A stretch of 64,000 nt of DNA from contig NC_090785.1 in assembly GCF_040054535.1 (NCBI RefSeq), positions 13,987,501 to 14,051,500 on the forward strand, read 5' to 3'. The notes beneath the pieces are model-generated. The model searched no databases and was not told where the DNA came from. It saw nothing but the letters and a program-made list of their open reading frames with translations. The DNA is from Antennarius striatus. Its lineage: Eukaryota; Chordata; Actinopteri; Lophiiformes; Antennariidae. Below, in pieces: positions 35,221-62,470 of the stretch. Position 1 is the stretch's first letter. Each line of letters begins with the position of its first letter. The translations under genes were made by a program, and so were the position numbers.

Positions 35221-37830
35221 TGTAAGTTCCATTCTTCGATACCACACACACACACAAATCACATGCATACACACTCAACTTGCACGTTTACGCACATATC
35301 GTCACGTCAACCATCTCAACCTAATTATTCTCCTCCTGCTTCTCTTTGCCAACAAGTGATGTCACCCACTGAGGCACAGTGGGACTGTTGGCTCAGTGCC
35401 TGAGGGCGGCCATGCTAGCAGGGAGGAGAGGACAAGAGGGGTGAGAGAGGAAGTTTAATGATTAGTAGTTGTGAGGTTAGCAAAGTAAGAAAAATGAAGT
35501 GGGACCCTCCTGGGTTTGGGCCCGTGTTTGGTTAGCAAGAATTAACTAGTCTGTTCTGCTGCTGGGCTCACGGAACCCATCCTCCACCTCTGTGCTCACC
35601 CCTTGGCTCCGAAAGCTGTTCAACATACACATTTAAGGCTTAAAGGAAAACATGGAGGAGTTATGTGGGCCAGATCTCAGGGGACTCCCTCAAGGATTAA
35701 CCTCGCTTCTCCTGGCATTCCCTTGGTCTACATCAAGACCTATTCATCCTCACTAAACTGTTGCATAACAATGTGGCAGGCTGCTGTACTGGAGCTGTTG
35801 GTAAAACAAGGCACCCTCAGGCCCCCAGAACCCATGAATTCGAGGTCCAGCTTGTTGTGCTGTTTGAAAACCTTGGGAGGACGGAGCATTTTTGTGAGTG
35901 GTTGGACATTTGGGGCACACGTCAAAGTGGTGGCAGGATGCAAGGAGGATCATTATGTGGTTGTTTGAAGGATTTGTTTGACGTTTTTTGAATGGTGAAT
36001 TGCTGGATTTCAGGAAAGAGGCCAAGAAAATGACACATAATTAAATTAATTTGCACAACATTTGTATGCAAATAAACAAATATTTGATATAAAGTCTGCA
36101 TTGGTAGGTCTTTGTGCTTTCATCCACCATAAATATATTGTAATGCAAACAAAAGAAGAAAAAAAACAGCAAAAACTTGGCAAAATAAATTAATGAACAG
36201 ATGACCAGAAGCTTTTAAAGCCATTACAGCCACAATAAGGAAGGGATTACTTAGAGTGTGTCACTTAAATGTTGAGGCAGCAGGGGTTCATTTATTCTGT
36301 AGAAATCACGTGCTAACCCTCCCTCCCTTCCTCTCTCTCACCCCGACACAAGGAGGACTGGCATGTTTGGCATTGGGAGAAAAGAGAAAGAACAAAATGA
36401 TGAGTGACCATTGCAGGGATGCAATGACCAGCTGAGTTATTTGGTTAACACCCAGTGAAATGGAAGGACGGACTGTTGCTAGGATCTCCTGTGGGACAGA
36501 GGGAGCACTCTGGCAGTACTTGATGAAAAGAACCAGGCCTCTGTTTACTCTCACAAATATATGTCTGTGGAAAGATGTCAGTCATCACCAATTAGTAATA
36601 TTACCCACTAGAAACTCATGTCAGTCTCTTCCAGCCTCGTCAAACTCTTAACCTGTGGAAGGTTCCTTAAAGAGCTCACTGAGAGGTTAAGAATCTTCCA
36701 CTTCACACTTCCACAACATCTTTACTGATAATGTGCAGTTTTAAGTCGGTCCTCAATCTATTTAGCCTACCCCACAATTTCCAATTACACTAATAATATG
36801 ACTTCACAATGACATCACTTTATCACTTTGGAAAATGTGAAGACGGTTCAGATTTTCTTGTAATATTTCAAGCAGGGTGTCACTGACCTTTCTACAATAA
36901 ACAAATATGTCATGGAGAGAAGACTTATTCCCTTTTTAGGTGCACACAACATGTTACATAGAAGTACTGTAACATATCACTGTACATAAAAGACTTATGG
37001 CCCAGCCCAACCCAGGGGGGGATAGATGAACAAATCAATGCACTGCTGTTAGCTCCTCATGTGTGCAAACGGCAGCTTCTGACTCTGGGAAGGGCTCTAA
37101 AGGAAACCAAAGGAGGGATTATCTCAGGCTGGCCTCAAACAAAAACCAGAGACTACAGAATAAGAAAAGCAGAAAGAGAGAGATGGGGGGGGGGGAGAGG
37201 GAGAGAGAGAGAGAACCAGATAAGGGAAGAGCAAAACAAAGAAAGAGGAAAGAAACCCATTAAGATTTATGTGTTGAATCCCTAGAGGCCAATGTCTTGC
37301 TTGAAGATCCCAGAGGTCAGAGGTCAGGCTGAAAGGCTATCAGCAACTGTTTGGGGTTAAATATCAGGGTCTGGGTAGATGAGCACTTAGCGAAGTAACA
37401 CTCGGTGAATTTAGTCAGGAGTTAAAGCCAGAGGTCCAGCCCAAATCCTCCCCCAGGCACAAAAACACAGAGCATAAAGCTTTCACATTTTTGTGCACGT
37501 ATAATGTAATTTGGCAGACAAATTGTACCTTGTGTTGCTCTGGGTGTGGTTGAATGTGGAGATGGGGTGTGAGAGGAAGTCAGCTGGGAGCAGAGGTGTT
37601 GAACCCTGTCTTCCTGTTGTTACTGGTCACACCTGTCGCTTGTTCACAGACAATATAAAAAATTACCAGGAGGTGTTTGTTTATTCAGACTGATGGGATT
37701 CAACAGACAGCAACAAATGAAGGACACCCAAACCCAAACAGGACATGGAAATAAATCATTTCTGCCTGACCAAAGGACTACAAGCAAGTACACACATCCA
37801 CCACACATCACCCACGATGCACATGCACAT

Positions 37831-37837
37831 GCACACG

Positions 37838-37906
<69 letters not shown>
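37831..37906. repeat. (CA)n microsatellite
   Basis: GCACGCGCGCGC start followed by about 60 bp of CA repeat. Confidence 0.96.
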
Positions 37907-37909
<3 letters not shown>

Positions 37910-40416
37910 TGTACACAAACACATTTGTGTGAATGATAATGGCAAGGCTCTTGTTTAACGCCTCCTTCATTCAGCGCACTGGTGGATGCACTGGTGCATT
38001 TTAGAGCTGGAGTTGTGGAGGAAGAGGAGGGAGGTGTTGAGAAGAACAGAAGGGAGGAGAAGAGGGAGGCAAGGTCTTAAAAAACAGAAAGCTTCAACTT
38101 AAACCTTTGTCCTCGCTGAACTCAAGTATACAACACACACTTTTGATTTTCATATTTGCTTTTTGTCTTGGCTTTCATCATGAATCTAAGTTCAAGTAAA
38201 GTCTGCTTGTTCATGTGTGGAGAGAATTTGACTGGCTGTGTTTTTCATTATATGCATGCTTGTGTGCAGATGTATCAGAGTTGCAGTCACAACACTTTGC
38301 ATACCCTGGCACCATATGAGACAATCCTCTTGGTTTCTCCTTGGCGTCATCATTGTTTTGGATCTTGTTGCAGAGGAGGCTAAGCGGTGAATTCTGTATA
38401 TCTCAAGTTGATCTTAGTCATCTTCAGTGACCCACAGAGGAATGGCATACGAGACACGGCAGTCGTAATGCCCGTCCCTCGCTGGCGCTGTGATCAAGCA
38501 TAAACAGAGCACGCTCGATTACTCCCATAGGACTCACTGACAATGTGGGAGTGGAAGTAGTGAAGGGTGCCACTATGTGGTACATCAGAGCTGGAGGGTT
38601 CGGGGGCACATATCTGGGTACAGAGCAAGTCTTTCATAGGAAGGCTCTTTGAAACCTGACTGACATGAAAAATCCCTTTGAAGGGTTGTTTGGTAAAGCC
38701 CAAACTCCAGAGCAGGTTTAACTTGTTGAAATGGATCCTTTGTCTTCCCATTCAGGGATCATATACGCTCACAGGCCTGACACATGAAGAAACTGAGTGT
38801 ATTTCCCCCCTGCATGTCATGCTACTTTTCATATTTACTGATCAAAGCGAGGTGTGCAGAGGTGAGGCACATGGACACACAATGTTTGCATGTTTGTATC
38901 TTAATGCTAATTCTTAGCCTATTTCCCACCAGGAGCCTGAATGAGAACAAAGACATAGGAGGGAGGAGAAGCTAAAGGTACTTATTATAGTTGACAACAA
39001 CTCCTGTGCAGGCACTTCTGTTCTCCATCCGACTATTAAAAACAGATATGCATTTATGATAGAACAAGTAATAAAATATTTTAATCAAGAGTATGTCAAA
39101 GACCAGAATGCATTGTGTTATTCACCTCAGGTATGAGACTTGCACATTAAATAACTTCCACATAACCATTCATCCAGTAATCCCTCTTCCACTCCTATTT
39201 CCCCAGGTGTACTGGGCATGTCTTTGCCAAGCAATGCTAATTATGAGATTGTTGGTTTCAGCATTGTTACCATACAAAGGAGGTTTGCTCCAAATCTAGG
39301 CCATACACCCCCCCCCCATATATACAAAAAAAAAAAGATAATCGCTGCATGTTAGCTATGATGTCGAGGATTGTCCCTTTAACGAAGATAATAGCGGTGA
39401 CATAGCAACAGAAAAAACAGGCCCGGTGATAATACTGCTACACTATTTAAAACTCAAATTAAAAATTAGGTTTCTGTCAGATTATTCATTGCTAAAAACA
39501 AAATAGATGTGTACACACCATTGCTGTAAAATCAATAGTTGGAAGTTGTGGACTGTAAAAGTTAATCTATGGACTAGGGCATTATCTAAAATCTATGTAC
39601 TGTATGTATATAAGCCTATGACAACAAAACCGTTATATCTTATTGGATTTATTAGCACAGAAAACAGTATCCTGATGAGGCTATGGTCTCATGTCCTGAT
39701 TCCGAGTCTTTCCCATCTAAACATTGTGCTCCCTTTTGTAAATTATGGTTCCATTCAGATTACAACAAATGATGAAACACTTTTGGGAAAGGTGTGATTA
39801 ACAAATCATTGTGTGGTGCTTAGGTCCTCAGTGACATACAATCAGGAAAAAGGTACAGTACTTTGTATCTGTCCCAGATCTGTCACATCAAAATATAGTC
39901 TCTACTGGTCCAAACTTTCATGTCAGAGTCTGTAGAACTCTAGATCACAAACCAATGGGCAATGTCACTGTGGTTACATCCATTCAACAGTCTGTGATAT
40001 TAATCACAGTTTCTGTTTTCAACCTCCTCTATACAGTCAGATGATTTCAGTTTTGGCATCTGACTGTTGTTCTTTTTTTTTTCCACAAACATAATAATAT
40101 AAATGCAACACAATGCAGAAGATCAAAACAAATACCTCCTTGTACACGTCTGCTGAGAAGATCAAGCCAAACTCTTAATAAATAAAATTTCCATTAAAAT
40201 GAACTGAATCACTGAATAAATAAATTCCATTTGTTAAAAAGATGGCAATTTAAAGTGCAATCTTCCACGTGAGGCACTGTTTAGGAATTAAATAGCTCCT
40301 GGTCTACTAAACTTGTGTTATTTTAGATCCCTACTTCATAATTTATTAGTGTTATATAGTTTCTAGTCCAATCAAAACCATTTTTTTCAAATTATTCTTT
40401 CTTCCATAACAGTAAC

Positions 40417-40605
<189 letters not shown>

Positions 40606-43600
40606 GAGTATATAACAATGAGTAACGGTACATTTATTAATTTTTTAACTGCACTTTGGTCTAATGTGTTTTTGTTTGCAATAATCCATGCAGATTAAGT
40701 CACAGTGTCATTGTTGTCTCATCATTCTGTTTTGATTATGTAAAACAGGCCCTTTATGAACATTTTTCATCATAGTGTGTTTGTTAATGAACTTAAGACT
40801 GCAACCAGCTTCACATTTTTCATTTGTATCACCACCAAATATGAAATTCCACAGTAGGGAGGTGATGTTTTTTATTGAGATTTGTGGTAACAACCAACAT
40901 CCTGCAGATATTTTGTATTGCATTCTGTATTTTTTGTTGGAAAAATAATGGCCCTTATCTTGAACAAACACTTTCTCTTTGACCAGTGCCAATAACATTT
41001 CTTAATGTACATGCACTTCCCTTCTCTGGGCTAATTAGCTCTTTCTAATCTGTGGGCTCTGCTCTGACAGCCTAACCAACAGCCTGTTGACAACAGCTTC
41101 TGAGCAAACAAACCACAGGCTTTGTTTGCCACAATATAACCATACTGTTTAGATTAATCTTTTTAATGTTTGTTTATTTTGGGATGGTTAACCTTAGTTA
41201 ACTGTTGCAGTTGTTGGAAAATGGATGACTGAAAATGGATGAATTTATGATATTTTCATGAAATCCCAAAGACGATTGATCATCGTAATGCAAGGAGCTG
41301 TCATTGCAGATGAAGACTGTTTGGCTTAAGTAGTTCAAGAGGAAAAACCGTAAACCAACGTACCAGACATGGATATGCTTAAATGACTGTATGTACACTA
41401 GGTTTGTTATTATAAACACTACATTTGTAGACCATCAAGATAAATTGTGAAGTGTCCAATCTAAAATAAATCCTCAAAGACTGTACCTTCAATATGACCA
41501 GGTGATCATGCTATAATGCAAATCTCATTAGACTATTCGTTGTATTAAATAGCATAGCTTATACGTGCATTATTCTCACAATAGCAGCTTTATATACCTG
41601 TTGCATCCTAATATGCAGTAACCTAGTCCTGCAAACATATCGTGACTGACTTTATCATGATTTGTAATTAAATGTGGAATCGGAAACTGTGAGTGTGATG
41701 TCAAAGGTCACCACCCCATCCAACCCTTATTGAACCTTGTTTCTGCTCAAGCATCCCTTGACCTTTAATCCGTGTGTTACCGCCTTGTTGGCCCCATTGA
41801 CCAAGTCCCAGTGGCTCTGGTTGGGGACCTAGAACTGAGTAGAAAGGGTTAAGACCATTGATAAAACTATGGAGGTCAGATTTTAGTCCAACAACTGTCC
41901 TGTTGTTCAGGGGAACACATGTCAATTCAAAGTTGTGTTTATTCACCAGTTAGACATCTTCATATAAATCATGTTCATGAACAATACAAAGTATGAACTT
42001 AGCCTGACCATAGACCCAATTTTTTATCCTCATTGTTTTCACATCAATGACAATTCATATGCTCAGCAAGACCAGTGTTCTCATGATTCCTGTTATTGTA
42101 TTGCATGAGATAACACAGGAAGATGAAGGGATGCAATCTGACTCTGGATAGCTGCAGATAAATAGAGAAATTATTCACTTATATTTTGTCTTTTCAATGG
42201 ATAACAAAATCTGGCCTTGAATATAAAGTGATACTAGACATGCACCACAGACTTCATTAACCTCTGATGTTTGTGAGACCTTTGACCCCAGGGTGGCCTT
42301 ACCACCACTGCTGTTTCTGAATGTCACTCCACTCTCTGACTCACTGTGTCAAATAGATTTTTTCACCCACTACATTAAAAGAGTTTATTCTCATTTGGTC
42401 AAGAAGAAAATGCGTCCAATTCATTTTGGTCCTGTGAAGGACTATAATAAATGTTCTTATATGATGTTTAATGTAGAAACCAGATGATGCTGAATTGCAT
42501 GTTGGACATTGTTGCACAGCCCACATGAATGAGTATGTAGTTCCACCCCAGTTATCTTCATTTACACTGTTTGCAAGCAGTAAGAACATAACGTCCGTGA
42601 ATACAACTCAAAAATTTTTCCATTTTTGCTCAACATGACTTTTTGGAAGAGAGGATCAAAATACCTCCAATTATGTTCCACTCGGTAATTTGCTATTGCT
42701 GCTTCCCTCATCATATATGTCCATCTGACTGTGTGATTGTGAATTTGCCTTGACAGCAGACATGGTGATGGAATTTCTATCTTTTCTTCTCCATGTTCCC
42801 TCAACATCCACTGTGGTGAAACCCATTTCCAGCCTATACTGTGAAGACACTAGACACAAATTCTCCACATGTAACTGCACATGAATAAAGTAACATACAC
42901 ATAATCTATGAGTAACCAGATTTCATATGAATGAACTAACCCTTGCAAAAGTAGGAGTGATAATTTTGCTTAAATGTTATCAAAGGCTGTCCCACATATC
43001 AAGTGTGTATTGTATCTTGAAATGAGTCCCAGTTTCCGCAAATTTCTACAAGTGTGTGTTACATAAACAGGATATCTAGAGAGGAAAAGACCAGGGTGGG
43101 AAAAGACAGACATTGGCTGAAGTTTGAGGCATTTCTTCCAAACAAATGCATGAACAAATAATTCTACATTTGCTGAATCAAAGGGAAGGAAAAACAATCT
43201 GTTCCAAATGAGAACAAAACCCAATGAAACATGGTCGATTGCTGCAACCAGCGATGGTGAATGAGATCATACTGTATATTGAGTATTAACCACCCACTTA
43301 ACCACAGTGTTGAGAAAACCAGCTCTGTGCTGCCACTACTTATTATTGTGATTATGGAGCTTATCTCCTCAAAGTTGGTCTGATCCTTTATTGTGGCACA
43401 ATGTGCAGTTACATAACTTGGATTGACATCAACAAGTCAGAGAGAGGAAAGTTCTCACACACAGAGTCCATGGTGACTTGGTTGTGATGTGTGAAGTATC
43501 CACACAGGTGCAACAGGTACCTTTCAGACATGTGAACACCTTCTTCAGTGGTGTTCCAGTGGTGTTATATGAAGTGAGAAAGAGAAGACCTCTGGTTTCG

Positions 43601-45924
43601 GGGTGAACAAGGGTGCATGTTCCCTCAGCCCAGTGACTGACTCCAACAGTCTGGTAGTGACCTTCTTTCCGGTAATAAAACAATCGTGTTCCTCCCACCA
43701 TAACTGACTCACAAGGTACAGCAGGTTATGTAACTGAGTGGGAGAAGAGAGGCTAGAAGAGGGGAGAGGGGTTATAGATGGATGGCCCACTTATCTGGAT
43801 AAAAGGTCTCGGAAAGTGGACGTCTTATGGATGAGAACGGGACACAACATGAGTTGTATTTGCTCAAGGCTGGCCAAGGGTCAATTATGCTGTAACTGTC
43901 AGTGATTAGGAAAGCCTTTTGAAAGGTGTGTAGAGGGATTTAGAGGGAAACCAGAAGAGGAGGACCTGTTTGGTGAAAGAGCAGCCCCTCAAATATAACA
44001 AGGACCATCAACCGCCATAGTGTTGGTTAAACTCAGGGTGTGCCAATATAACATTAAGTTTCCCACCTATGTGCACTGAAATCACAGCATTTCTAATACA
44101 TTATTTTCTACAGTATGTCATTATTAGCCTTGGCTGTGGCATATTTTTGTGCACCTTAATTTTACTGTTTCTATTTTGCTACATTTTGTGTTGTTACATT
44201 TTTGTTACATGTTACTTTGTTTTTAATTCTAACTTACAAAATGTGCATTTTTGAGTGAAAAAAGTCAGAGATGTCTGAAAGGGAGTATGTCCCCATTCTC
44301 AAGTCCTGTGTGTGTTTTCACAAGTGAGTGAAGTCAAATTTCATGCTTATAACAGTAATTTAAACAAGAATGCAGAAAACATTCAAAGTCTGTAAAATAG
44401 TAAAAGCAAAAAAAAAAAACAACAACCAAAAATGACAGACAAGTGCTAATCCCAAAACATGTGATTAAAACTACAGAGAGATGGTTGTAGTACAATAACA
44501 TCAGAAAAATCAAATATATCACACCACACAGACATGAGAACCTCTCAGATAGTCCAAGACCTCAGTAAGACACAGGGAGTCTCAAGTAATCCTTCCACAC
44601 CCCAGACATCCCGTCTCTGGGATTCCACATCACCCCATGCCCCTCAAGTGGATTTAAATGAAATCTGGCAAAGCTAGGATCAGTGGAGTTTTCCATTCAA
44701 GGCATGTTTTTACATTTGGGATTTAGTCTTAACCCTGGCAGAGATCATATAGCTCACCATTAAAGTACCGCAGTGTACAACAGATCCACTGACACCCTCA
44801 AAACATTACTGGAGAAACATTTCTATGTTAGGTAATGCACCAAGCAGGACGAGACTGTTTCAGAAAGAAAGGTGGACATCCGTAAGTGAGTGATACAACT
44901 GATAAACATTCCCAGAGGGCAAATCACTATCTGGGATCAGGGTTGGGAGGGTGTCAGTCTGTCTGTAATTGACAGCAGCTGTCAAGTTTGTCCTTTCAGA
45001 TGTGTCACCAGCTCCTCTGCCCTGCCACGCTTATCTCACTGATCCAGGAGGAAGAAGGGATGCAGGGGGCAAAAAAAGAGAAGCAGGCAGGGTGAAATGA
45101 TTATGGTCGAGGGTCAGAGGGCCGAATGACAGACGATGACAGAAGGGATTTAAAATGTTCACCAGGCAAGCCATGACACCTTCACCACAAACTGTTCCTG
45201 ATCTGTGGAAAAAGGCAAAACTATAAAGTATAAACGTATCATGTCTGCGTTTTTCCACCTGTAGGTAGCATTTAGCGATGATCCGGAAGAGTATTAAACA
45301 CTTCAAACAGAAACAGTTTACAGCAGTGCATTTTTCTTTTCGGTTGTGGTGTGCGAAGACGTCGTCTAACCACAAAATATGTGGCTGTAAAGCATCAGCT
45401 GGTACCTTATAAACTGTTTTATCAAAGAGCTAGCACCTGATAATTAATCCGTCTGGCAAGTTCCACACCATTTCTTAGCTTCAGTGTTTTATTTCACAAC
45501 ATACTGCTTATAACACAAATATTCTAAAGGAAAGACATTTTAAAAGATTCATATATTTAAAACGGACTCACTTTTGTCTTACTATGATAGTATGTCAACG
45601 GTAACAGCAGATACAGTACAGTATGTTCTTGAGGAAATGCCTTTGCTCTGTGAGCTTTTTGTCTGCTTTGCAAAGTAGAAGCTTATTGTGATAAATATGT
45701 GTTGCTGCAGGCTCTGACAAAGCAATGCAGGTACTCTCAAGCACACAATGTTGTTCTTTTTTCTGCAAACAATTTCAACTACATCCTTAACATGTTTACC
45801 ATTTATTTTTAATATTTTGTAATACAAACTTCTGCTGTAGAGTTATTCAGGCTCTTCCCTCCTTTGCAAGTAATAATGGTTAATGCAAGCAGCTACATAA
45901 CAGCTCCTTCTTACAGGTTATTTA

Positions 45925-46121
45925 CAGTATTTTCCACACTATAAGGCACACCTAAAAGCCTTTAAATTGCTCAAAAACTGACAATGCGCCTTATCAACAG
46001 ATGCATCTTGTAATCCAGTGCACCTTATATATGAATTTTATTTTACTTATTTATTTGAAATAGGCCATTCATTGAAGGTGCGCCATATAATCCAGTGCGC
46101 CTTATAGTGCAGAAAATACTG
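45925..46121. mobile_element. Short MITE with TA target duplication (197 bp)
   Basis: Inverted ends: CAGTATTTTCCACACTATAA on the left and its near-complement ending TTATAGTGCAGAAAATACTG on the right. Both are flanked by TA (45923-45924 and 46122-46123). Internal words of the type GTGCGCCTTATA repeat. It is non-autonomous and of a type common in fish genomes. Confidence 0.85.
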
Positions 46122-46261
46122 TACTCGTAAGTTCAGAATTATATACAGCAGTTTTGCTAATCAGTTTGGTCTTGCCATCCCTGAGAGAGACTTATTGTAA
46201 TACTTCTTTTACACTTAACATAGATGGTAGTATTGTATTTAATTAAAAAAATAAACCTTAT

Positions 46262-46388
46262 ATCCTGCGGTACACTGGCATCGTGGCTGGAGTTTACCCC
46301 ACCTCACGCCCAATGTCAACTGGGATAGGCTCCAGCTCCCCGCGACCCGCAGAAGCGGATGAAGCGGTCAGGAAAATGATTGAATGAA
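46262..46388 (+). repeat. 3' portion of the SINE-like element
   Basis: It starts TCCTGCGGTACACTGGCATC and ends in GATTGAATGAAAC. It matches the 3' half of the copy at 5008-5363 and the partial copy at 20398-20522. Confidence 0.75.
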
Positions 46389-47493
46389 ACTTATATCCGT
46401 ATTTTGTTTTTCATCATTCCTGCATGTCCAGGACATTGATTAGAGAAACCCTGGATAACACTGATAACACAATCACAAGAGATCAGCAAACCTGAAATTG
46501 CAGACAGAAACTGAGAATCTTGTCCATGATTCCTTTTTTTAGATGTTTGAGAGAAAGACTGGATTGAGTGATACACTTAAATCCTTACATAAACTTATAC
46601 ACTGAAGGACACAAACAATTTTCACTTATGAGTTGTTCTATAGAGCACAAATATCTAACTAATGAACAAACAACTCACCCTGTTTCCAATAGAATACCAT
46701 TCAATTGCCCAGGAAGGGACCCCAAAAAATACCAAAAATGTGGGTCATCTCCTTTCATTTGATATCCAAAAATAACTGAACTGAAACAATTTAGGCCACT
46801 CATTTGGTCGTAAAATATTCCGGCCAGGCCATGTGACAGCACAACAAAAAAGTTTCAGTATGTTGTGATTGACCTGCAATAGAAGTAACCACTCTCATGC
46901 GTTTCCTAAAATAGCTCATGTGAAAGCAGGGTTTGTTGTGAGGAACAGTCCCTGACCATTTAGGCAGAGAGAAGATGTGTTCACCCCAACTGCGTTCCTA
47001 GCAACTCTAGGTTGCACAAATATAAAGGATGTCAAATGCAATTGCCAAAGATACGCAGTGCACATGACATCATCTGCAGACAAACGGCCACTAAGCAGTA
47101 TGCAGAGTGAGCTCAAAGGAGAGTAACGTGTGGAAGAGTACACAAACCCTGCACCCTATGCATGCTTTGAGCACACAGAGAAAAGCCAACACAGGCAATG
47201 ATGTCAACTACTTTCCCATAGAGGCACGATGGGAAAACCTGAGGTGCAGAAAGCAGTAGCCCCCTTTTGAAAATCTTCATAGCAGAATGACTCATTAATG
47301 ACCAGCACATCACAGGCTCCATCCTTTAACCTGACAATTGAAACGTGAGTGAACTGAGGCGATGCATGACACCTCAGTTACTGAATATTGATTGTTTGTG
47401 ATAAAATTGAAAAATGATAATCAAAATGCTTTCAGGTTTAATTTTTAAAATTAATTTTTAAACTAAATAATTGAAAACATAAAAAATGTAAAC

Positions 47494-47496
<3 letters not shown>

Positions 47497-47553
<57 letters not shown>
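47497..47553. repeat. (TA)n microsatellite
   Basis: About 55 bp of pure AT dinucleotide repeat. Confidence 0.97.
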
Positions 47554-47556
<3 letters not shown>

Positions 47557-47665
47557 CGTGGGACCTGCAGAAATAATTCATCAAAAGTAGAACTCATGTT
47601 CAAACCCACTCTGCAGGGCCTCCATCTCCACAAAAGCTCTGGTCAAACAGAAACTTTAGAGAGGC

Positions 47666-47678
47666 TGCCCTCTGTTGG
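47666..47678 (-). promoter_or_regulatory. CTCF-like motif, reverse orientation
   Basis: TGCCCTCTGTTGG matches the reverse complement of the CTCF core with one mismatch. Confidence 0.4.
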
Positions 47679-47811
47679 ATGATGATGAAACTTTCTATCG
47701 GTGCAGAATCACAAAATCAGTCAAGCCAAGTTACAGATCTTTATTTCTATTTCACAAACAAACCTAAAACACTGTTGGAAACTGGAAGGATTGTGGTAGG
47801 TACTGCTGGTA

Positions 47812-48112
<301 letters not shown>

Positions 48113-48879
48113 CTGGATAAAGCTCATACAAGGTTGTGTGCTGACTGGATCAGTTGTTACGTTATAATTATACAAAATCAGTTAAATTCAGTAGTACCCT
48201 CAATCAATACTGTTTACCCCCTAATCTTTTTGTTTTTTACTAATCCCCTCCCCTGGGGGAGGTTATAGCAAGTTTTTGGCTACGAGTCATTCTGCAGAGA
48301 CCCTGTTCCTGACGTTGGTTCTTCCTGACCATTAAACAGCTTACACTGAATCTCCTCCTCTCCTCCTTGTACAGTCATGATTGTGCACCAACCCACAACA
48401 TCAACACCATTATTAGAACAAACAGCATAACAGCCATTGACAGATCACTGAGTTACCATACAGGAGCTCTGGTCCTTCAAAGAACATCAGAGGAATACAG
48501 TCTGTTTCATCATCATCTTCATATTGTTCTCTGCACACAATGTTGCATTAACCAATAACTACTGTATGTGAATTACTTCTACTTATTCTTTGAATGCTTT
48601 TCTGGGTAACTCTAATTTAGTGGATTCTTGTCCAGGTATTGTTTTTAACGTTGTGCAGTAGTAGTCACCCACATGAGTTATCTTTGTACTGGTGGCAAAC
48701 CTCTCACAAGAGGGTGCAGATGTAAATGAATGCATGTTCCTGTATTTACCTAATGCATGTTTCAAAGAGAGAGAGAGGTTGGATATATTATAATCTGAGC
48801 ACAAGCCTGCAATAAACAAAGCCTGCAATTTAATATGATTTAAACATCCTCACGTCTGCATCATATCACCACCTGGTCA

Positions 48880-49534
48880 CCGTCACATGTTCTCTCGTCT
48901 CCAGTCAGACTGCTAACTGAGGCCGGTCTGATGTCGCCTTTATGTAGGACAGCGGTTTCGGTTGCACTCCGTCTTACTGCACCAATGTGTTCTTCCGCGC
49001 GATATCGTGCATCATCGTTTTTAATTTGTTTTCATTTAATTACGTGAGATTTATTGCGCAATTTCATCCATTAGCGGTGAAATCCATAATATGTTAAGTG
49101 TACATGTTTGCCAAACAAACGTTACGAATCTTTACACGTTTCATCGTAATGGCGACTCGGGGATCTATTTTCTCTGAATAATCAGATCCACCCATTACGC
49201 CATTTTATGTTCCCTAGCCGCTTCATGTGACGACGAGACCGTCCTGAACCCTACAACATCGTCACAGTTTGAGCCTGTAGGTTATTAATTCGTCAAGTTT
49301 AGGTAATGAATTGATAGCCAGACATATATCAACAACTGGAATGTTTTTGTGCGATATCCATATTACAAAATCGCTCATCGAACGAGTAGGTTAACTTATA
49401 AAGGTTAGCTTGCCGAACAACGTGTTAGCTGGTTAGCCTACAAAGACGACTACGGTCGCACATTTTTCTCTTTAAGCTGTTATCTACCAGGAGACACGTT
49501 GACGACCACGGTGCGAGACACGAAGACTGAGGAG
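48880..49534 (+). promoter_or_regulatory. ogt: ogt promoter and 5' UTR region
   Basis: CpG content rises from about 48980 (CTTCCGCGCGATATCG) to the ogt ATG at 49535, against AT-rich DNA upstream. A YY1-like GCCATTTT lies at 49199-49206 and an ATGGCG word at 49149-49154. The transcription start cannot be fixed by eye and no TATA box is evident. Confidence 0.5.
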
Positions 49535-61424
<11,890 letters not shown>

Positions 61425-62391
61425 AACACAAGCATGCAGATTCTTTACCCCCCCCCCCCACAGCCCTGTCCAGCCCATCCCATTTATTTTCTAAAAGTTA
61501 TTGGCACCTGAGCTTGTGATGATCACGTTCCACTCCAGTCTCCTCCTCCTGAAGAATCGCCTTCATATCTCATTTACAGTTAATAGGACTTTTTATTATT
61601 TGTAAATGAGCCAACAGATGTTCACATTACCCCCCCGCCGCCCCCCAATCCCATTTTTCTTTGCGTCATGCATATGCATTTCCTGAGCCAGATTGAGCCT
61701 GAGACTTTCAGGCAGCTCCTCTGAGACTCACGTCTGAAAACATAGTATATTTGGTGAACATGAGGGTTGTGACTGCAGTGCTTACCCCTCCTGCACTTGG
61801 AACCCTGGGATTTTTCCCCTCATCTTCATGTTCACACCGGAAAAATTGCAGCTTATGGAAGGAATGCCAGTCATTACTTGTTGATCTATTTATAAATGGA
61901 TTAAGAGTGTTGTTTGTTTTAAAGGGACAAGGGTTTTCCATGAACATTGTAACTCTGGCTTACGTTTTCTCATGTTTGACATGCAGGTATAAAAATAGGT
62001 TGCAATAGCTTACAAGTTTGTCTTAAACTATTATAAATTGCTGCAATGACTACATGTGTCAAGGAGCATGGTCTACGTGGAGAGACTTTCCACTCAAATA
62101 CCAGTTTAAATTTTGTTGCCAATTGAGGAATATATTAAGTAGCCATTGTCCTGTGTTATGTCACTCTATTCTAGTGAAGGTGATTGAACAAAACTTAACA
62201 TTACTTTCATTTAATTGAAATTGGTCTAAATTTAAGTTTAAGTGTCAGAGCTGTTCACAAATTGATATTGTTTCTATCACTCAAACCAGGAACGGCCTAG
62301 GTAAGTATTTTCTAAGCAATTTTTCTTTTTGTATTGTCTGTTAACTGTATGCTGTCAATGATGCCATAAGGCTAAAAGTATAATTAAAGAA

Positions 62392-62397
62392 AATAAA
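62392..62397 (+). terminator. Candidate ogt polyadenylation signal 1
   Basis: AATAAA, about 970 nt after the stop codon. Confidence 0.6.
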
Positions 62398-62445
62398 GAG
62401 GAGAAACTGTACTGTCTTCTGTCAGATGATCCTGATATTGGTATT

Positions 62446-62451
62446 AATAAA
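62446..62451 (+). terminator. Candidate ogt polyadenylation signal 2
   Basis: AATAAA followed within about 30 nt by a T/G-rich stretch, so it is somewhat better placed than signal 1. Confidence 0.55.
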
Positions 62452-62470
62452 TATTCAAACCAAAACAACT

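Larger units (their letters stand above)
61425..62470 (+). other. ogt: ogt 3' UTR
   Basis: AT-rich, transposon-free sequence from the stop codon to two AATAAA signals at 62392-62397 and 62446-62451. T/G-rich sequence (TTTTGTTGTCATGTTGT) follows the second. It contains a C-rich run near 61449 and another near 61631. The end is taken about 20 nt after the second signal. Confidence 0.65.

Noticed and set aside
35603..35968. 121-codon plus-strand frame in the gene-poor interval
   Set aside because: No domain, no exon signals, and overlapped by open frames on both strands; length is within chance expectation.
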